Assembly: GCA_032158295.1 (NCBI GenBank)
Contig: CM063253.1
Location: forward strand, 3,193,001 to 3,257,000
Source: Pycnopodia helianthoides
Taxonomy: Eukaryota; Echinodermata; Asteroidea; Forcipulatida; Asteriidae
Length of the DNA: 64,000 bases
Direction: 5' to 3'
Shown here: positions 59,131 through 64,000 of the stretch, piece after piece
How the letters are laid out: each line of letters begins with the position of its first letter
Numbering within the stretch: the stretch's first letter is position 1
The notes under the pieces: model-generated
The model's input: the letters and a program-made list of their open reading frames with translations, nothing else
The model's database searches: none
Told to the model about the DNA's origin: nothing
Position numbers and translations under genes: made by a program

Positions 59131-59830
59131 TGTTGGATTTTGCTAATCTAAACCCAGACGCAACATAAATGAATATTACGATGAAATGGGTTTAAAGGCT
59201 TAGACAGACTAAGATGATGCTTCCTAGAACAGCTGAAAAGTCGTACACTAAATATTTGCACACACGGGATGTATAACATTGAATCTGCATTACAATGTCA
59301 CGGAGGTAGAAAGTCAGCGGAAGACCGTCCATCGTGACTTTTCAAAGCAAATTGATTTTGTTCAACAAATATTTAGAAAATGGATCATAGACTACAATAG
59401 GCGCAGCTTCTCCTCTGACACCCAAGATGCCCGTCATATCAATGCAATCTTATTGTACGGCTCGTTTGTTGGTAAATGTTGTCTGAGCAAGTTTTGAAAC
59501 TTGTTTTCTTCGAAGTAATTATTTAGGACCGCATGTTCACAGAAGTCAATAAACCACTTTACGCCGTTACCGGGAAAGTTTTTGCGTTGCCCTGTTTATC
59601 TTCACGCTTGACTCCTCACGGGGGACGGGGGGGGGGGGGGGGAGGGGGAGTTCAACGGTTTCAAGCTGAAGGGCAATTCAGTTGCATACAACTTTTGTTT
59701 ACCAGGTAACCAAGGTGACAAAACAACAAAACACAAGTCATGTTTAAACTGCTTTGAATACCATAAAGCAGCGACAATAAAGCTAATTGTGCGTGATTGT
59801 AGAGGGTATATACGAGTGACTCGAGAAAGG

Positions 59831-60955
59831 TTATTTTTACTGAGCTTTCGGAAAAGGAAAATTAACTTTTAGAAGTTTTATTTATTTCAACTAGACCAAA
59901 GAACTATTTATAGAGAATCACAGGATTGCAGGTCATGCAATCCGGTCTGAGTTGTTTATCGGTACTAGACTTTGAAAGTTCATTGACTTATCATTATTTT
60001 TTTTCATATCTTTACACTAATGCTGTAACACCACCGGCACAGTCAACTATACCTCCATAGTTTTCTAGATATGCTAAGCAGAAATATGATTTCAATCAGA
60101 AGCTAAGCAAAAAGTAGCTGGCAGGGAACCATGTGAAAGACAAAAAATTATCCATAAACAAATTCTGAGCTCTGATTTTTGCTAAGCAGCTATGTGGACA
60201 TTTTCGTTTGCTCGATTAACACGCAGAAAGAATATGCGTTAAAAAAACTGACATTAGTCAATTTCAGTGATAGGGTTCAATACAAGTCCCCTTTTACAAA
60301 GATTTCATGAAATTAAAGATCTGTTTATAGCTAAACATTTACAAGAACATCGTAAATTTACACACAACTGGGTGTCTACAAAATTGAGGTGTACAAATCA
60401 CATTTGGTCACGCTCTTTCGCACGGTTGTGCCATTGTGCCGAAAGAGTAAACTAACACAAAACCCCCTAAACCCGCCTCGAACCCCCCCCCCAAAAAAAA
60501 GCCTGGCCTTGATGTTGTTCTATTCAAATGCTGTTTTTCTACAAAAAAAGGCCACAACACAACCACAATCTACAGATCTGGAGATAGAGCTGACGAAATT
60601 TCCTTAAAATAGCGTTGAACTGTACTTTCCATGTGTTTTTCCGGATAGATCTGGGTTTGCAAGAAACTGCATTTCATCACTCTCAGACACTTGAGTTCGT
60701 TGTCACAAATAATGCTCAACACTGGAACTCTTAATTGACAGTTTAATTCTACGAAGGAGCTTTTGTTTACCGACCGGTGAGGTCCGGTGGGTGAACTTTC
60801 CCCAACAGTCTGCTGACTTTGGCATCAGCACAGGTTTTTTTCTGCACCAAATCACTCAATGGTGGATCGGGACTTCGGATTCTTAAAGGGAGGCTTGTAG
60901 TCGCTTAAAACTTGGTGCCGAGCATATTCAACCATATACACCCATCGTGATCAGT
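59831..60955 (+). other. Region before paralogue 3
   Basis: It contains a degraded F element and a C/A-rich tract (60483-60500). It could hold an upstream exon of paralogue 3, but I find no convincing one. Confidence 0.35.
60073..60197 (+). mobile_element. Repeat family F, degraded copy
   Basis: It has CTAAGCAAAAAGTAGCTGGC and GCTAAGCAGCTATGTGGAC. Weak match. Confidence 0.35.
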
Positions 60956-62463
60956 ATGAGTTGGTCAGCTAGCAGTCTCTCCCCGGGGACGAGGGAAACG
61001 AGGAGGATACGCGTAGCGGTAGCGGCAGCGTTGACAGCCCAGTCCTCGTTCACCTCGTCGTCACCAGTGCCGCACCGAGTGAGACCTTCTTAAAGCTTAC
61101 CGCCAGCGGGGTCTTCAAAGATGAGACCGATGAGGAGCACCTGCAGGATGTCGACGAGCCGGATTCAAACTACGGTGTTAACTTTCCGGTTGGGGACAAA
61201 AGCCAATGGGAGACAGTGAGGGAAAATCTGTCATATATCACACCCAAAATTTGGCCTCAAATCGGCTTGTCGGATGACACGAGTGATGCCATGCTCAAGC
61301 AAGACGCACATCAGCAAGAAACTGCTTCGCAAGATAGCAGCGAGTTCAAAACAAATGAAACCTCGGATGCGACTGCTTCCAAGACCTCAGATCAACAGAA
61401 ACTCACCACGAAATCCACTGACCCATCTTCGTTCATCATCCCAGAGGTTAGTCTCATCACAACAACCAAGAGCACTTTGGCCAGGCCAAAGATGAGAAAT
61501 AACAATTTAAGAGTTGTGGCATTATCCAAGGAGCAAACTAAGAAGGCGTCGCCTCAACCAAGGCGACCAACTGGAAGCAAATTACCAGCAACACCTGCTT
61601 GGCCTTCAGTGGAGCAAGCAGTACACCGTGAACGGGTGAACTCTCTACTGATGCCAGCTAGCCCCAGGGCGACACTCGGAAAAATCGGTCCTCCGAGTGT
61701 CACAGCACAGGCCACCGGTTCAACACCTCGAAAGCCCACTACTACATCAAAGGACAACATCTCCGTGACGCGCAAAATAAGCCCACCACACGCCCCTCCC
61801 AGTAAGCCCAGAACATCTGTGCCAAACTTGGCTTCAACTCACCCAAGAGCTGATGACGGCATTTCTCATGGGAAAATCAGTCCGCCTAAACTACTGCAAC
61901 CGAAGACAACCCCACCCCGAAAGATCACCCCACCCCACAAGCAAACCACACCCAGTCAACTTGAGAAACTACCGTCGCGGAGAAAGAGCTTGCCTGATGT
62001 TTATAATCGCTCTCAAACAAGCAGCCCTAAAGGTAAAAACATCACAGCAATGAACCACCCCGTCGATAGTCCCAATTTACTCCCTCGTCAAGTCCCGCCG
62101 AGACGCAAGATATCAGAGCCTTGTTTCCCCTCTTCCCAACCGATATCGACCTCGCCCTCTTCACTCTCTGACCGCCAACGAGGAGGGATTTTCTCCGATC
62201 CGCGTTACAACCCCATTATCGTCACCCCAAAGACGACCACGGCTGCTGGTGGGTCAGATTTGGCGAGGAAGTACGCCGACATGTGGAGAGGCTCCGTGGC
62301 AAATCGCCCCCTCGCCGGACTGTCTTCCCCGGACTCCGAAGGATCCGTTTATAGCAAGACACTGTCAACCTTCGACGACGCCGAGTATGAAAAATTGAAA
62401 AACTGTCGGTACATTCGAAGAGCTGCTTGGAGTATGGACGATGATGTTCCTAATGCTTTTTAG
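60956..62463 (+). CDS. Paralogue 3: divergent Pro/Ser/Thr-rich family member (about 502 aa), apparent frameshift near the start
   Basis: A frame open from 60973 to the stop at 62461 encodes an acidic N-terminal part (DEGNEEDTRSGSGS), then a long Pro/Ser/Thr/Lys-rich region with repeated ISPP, TPPRK and PPRRK motifs. It ends with YEKLKNCRYIRR, 14 residues before the C-terminus. That motif matches the C-terminal LKNCRYIR of paralogues 1 and 2, and the 5' flank is homologous to that of paralogue 2, so it is a third family member. The frame has no ATG until 61291. An ATG with A at -3 at 60956 lies in another frame that would join it if one base were added in the CCCCGGGG at 60981-60988. SRRKSLPDV and RRKISEP resemble 14-3-3 or basophilic-kinase sites (inference). 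Alternatives are an upstream exon or a start at 61291. Confidence 0.75.
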
Positions 62464-62490
62464 TTATCATTGAGAATAATGATCACTATG

Positions 62491-62905
62491 AAAAACCCTC
62501 AAACGAGGTACGTTGTCAGCACAAATGATTCCATATTATAATATTTCCATTGTCTTGACCACATCATACACACTGGTCAGCTCATATGCCGCAATATCGT
62601 AAGAAGCACACGTCCTAGAGGGGGTGTCAATCAACATAAAACTCTGCCAGCCTCTTTTGTTTACAAAATCAGTCTGTAAATTATTGTCTGTTAATTGTCA
62701 ATAGTAGATGAACCACTTTATAAAAAATAATTAATTAAGCTAACAAGTAGGCTGAAATTACCCAGGCATTACCTGGACAATGTAAATAACACACCTAGAT
62801 AAAGAAATCGTTGAAAACAAAAAAAAACTCTTTGAACCTACGGAAAAACAACTTGGAGGCATGTACTGATAACATAAGTTAAGTTTGTCCAAATGAGGTG
62901 CTGCA
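62491..62905 (+). repeat. Dispersed repeat family C, copy 3
   Basis: It begins only 28 bases after the stop of paralogue 3, so it would form most of that gene's 3' flank. It is collinear with the other two copies. Confidence 0.75.
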
Positions 62906-63021
62906 TATAGTTATCATACTTGTGATGTTTTAGATACGCAGCCCATAATTGTTATTGGAAATTATATAGATGCTCTCAAAACCTTGCCTTTAAAATCTCT
63001 TAACATAGTCTACAAACTCGC

Positions 63022-63370
63022 GGGTCAGAATTGACCCAGAATCCGGGTCCCAGGAGGCATGACCCATTTCTGGGTCAGGCTGACCCATTTCTGGGTCAAG
63101 CTGAGCCATTTTGGGGTCAAGCTGAGCCATTTCTGGGTCAGGCTGAGCCATTTCTGGGTCAGGCTGAGCCAGTTCTGGGTCAGGCTGAGCCATTTCTGGG
63201 TCGGGCTGACCCAGGCTGACCCAAGAAGAAGAAGAAAAAAAAGAAAAAGACTCAGATTCTACGTCAATTTTACTCAACTTTTGGTCAGTTTGAAACTGAC
63301 TCCGGGTCATACTGAGCCAAAAATGGGTCAGCATGGAGCCCGGAATCCAAGTCAGTACTGACCCGGGAGT
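63022..63370 (+). repeat. 21-bp minisatellite of alternating GGGTCA and TGACCC/TGAGCC half-sites
   Basis: The core units (63060-63215) follow CTGAGCCATTTCTGGGTCAGG. More scattered half-sites continue to 63364. The period is 7 codons, so both strands have periodic open frames. It lies about 600 bases after paralogue 3. Confidence 0.85.
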
Positions 63371-64000
63371 TTCTATAAAGTGAAGAATACTCCAAATTGA
63401 TTGTTATTCATACTTTTGATAAACACTGGAATCCAATCAATTTTTTTAATGAGTATTAAACTGTAGTCACCTTTGAGTATTCGTTTACACCAGATTTTGT
63501 ACAAAATGTAAATAAACAAATTCTCAGGGCTGATGCTTCACGGAGGCAATAGAAACAATTGTCTTCATGCTCCTGCTACTTGCCTTGGTGCCCCTTGAAC
63601 TGTTCCAGTGGAAATATTACATTTTTTCATATCAGGTGCCGTTTTGATAAGGAAAAACGACCTTGCCCCTGCAAGAGCGAAGTATCAGGCCCAACAAATT
63701 ATCTGTTTGCAAATTGATCCAAGTTCATTTGAGGAAGAATGTCTCATTGTGTATAATTATAAACAAAAACCAAATCTATCAACTAACTATTCGAAAAGAC
63801 GTTAACAACATTGTGTACAATACCATTGTAAATTTTCAATTATCTGAAATTGTGTACGCTTTGAAAAGACATTTTATTTTCTACGATATTTTCATCTCAG
63901 CCACTTATACATTTTTTTTTTAGTTGATAGAATACTTTATGCATATTAAAATTAGGATTTCTATTTTAATAAAAGCATGTATAAATTAATGCATTTTCTT
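63371..64000. other. Gene-free end of window
   Basis: AT-rich, with short random frames only. Confidence 0.5.

Larger units (their letters stand above)
58330..59830 (+). repeat. Segmental duplication unit: 5' flank of paralogue 3
   Basis: This is the partner of 53225-54450. It is interrupted by a 26-28 bp minisatellite (58386-58772) and an inverted-repeat element (58985-59130) that are absent at the matching place upstream of paralogue 2. About 1.1 kb of non-matching sequence then separates it from the start of paralogue 3. Confidence 0.7.

Noticed and set aside
62990..63334. A 114-codon frame with a seven-residue AQPDPEM repeat, and its + strand counterpart
   Set aside because: The period follows from a 21-bp minisatellite. 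There is no conserved non-repeat part, so a gene is not supported.

Overview
The window looks like nuclear DNA of a metazoan deuterostome. An echinoderm, and among echinoderms a sea star, is my best guess. I infer this from coding islands with spliced and single-exon genes, a prostanoid-type GPCR, very sparse coding DNA, and dense short TTAA-flanked inverted-repeat elements and tRNA-derived SINEs of the kind echinoderm genomes carry. I could not run a species search. There are no bacterial operons, no ribosomal RNA genes and no CRISPR array.

From 1 to about 42,000 I see no convincing protein-coding gene. This is an intergenic or intronic repeat landscape. It holds several families of 340-400 bp foldback elements (called A to F here), two SINE families, a decayed non-LTR retrotransposon at about 36.76-37.09 kb, a 34-bp minisatellite (24.65-25.24 kb), an 83-bp satellite (29.42-30.18 kb), an approximately 200-bp tandem array (13.27-13.86 kb), and CAA and GA microsatellites.

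From 42,130 to 45,205 lies a three-exon GPCR gene on the + strand, most like prostaglandin E2 receptor EP4. Its first intron is at the end of TM6, as in vertebrate prostanoid receptor genes. It lacks several residues expected of a prostanoid receptor. Its C-terminal tail is open only if one base is restored in a G run at 44,136-44,139.

From 48,753 to 62,463 lies a tandem array of three paralogous genes on the + strand (called paralogue 1, 2 and 3). Each has an apparently single coding exon. They encode Ser/Pro/Arg-rich, probably disordered proteins that I do not recognise, and they share a short C-terminal motif built around NCRYIR. Paralogues 1 and 2 are similar through much of the CDS and the 3' flank. 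Paralogues 2 and 3 share their 5' flanks over more than a kilobase. The array therefore arose by repeated segmental duplication. Paralogue 3 has an apparent frameshift near its start, also at a G run. This array is the best candidate for an undescribed family in the window.

The receptor and the array show no obvious functional link beyond adjacency and common strand.
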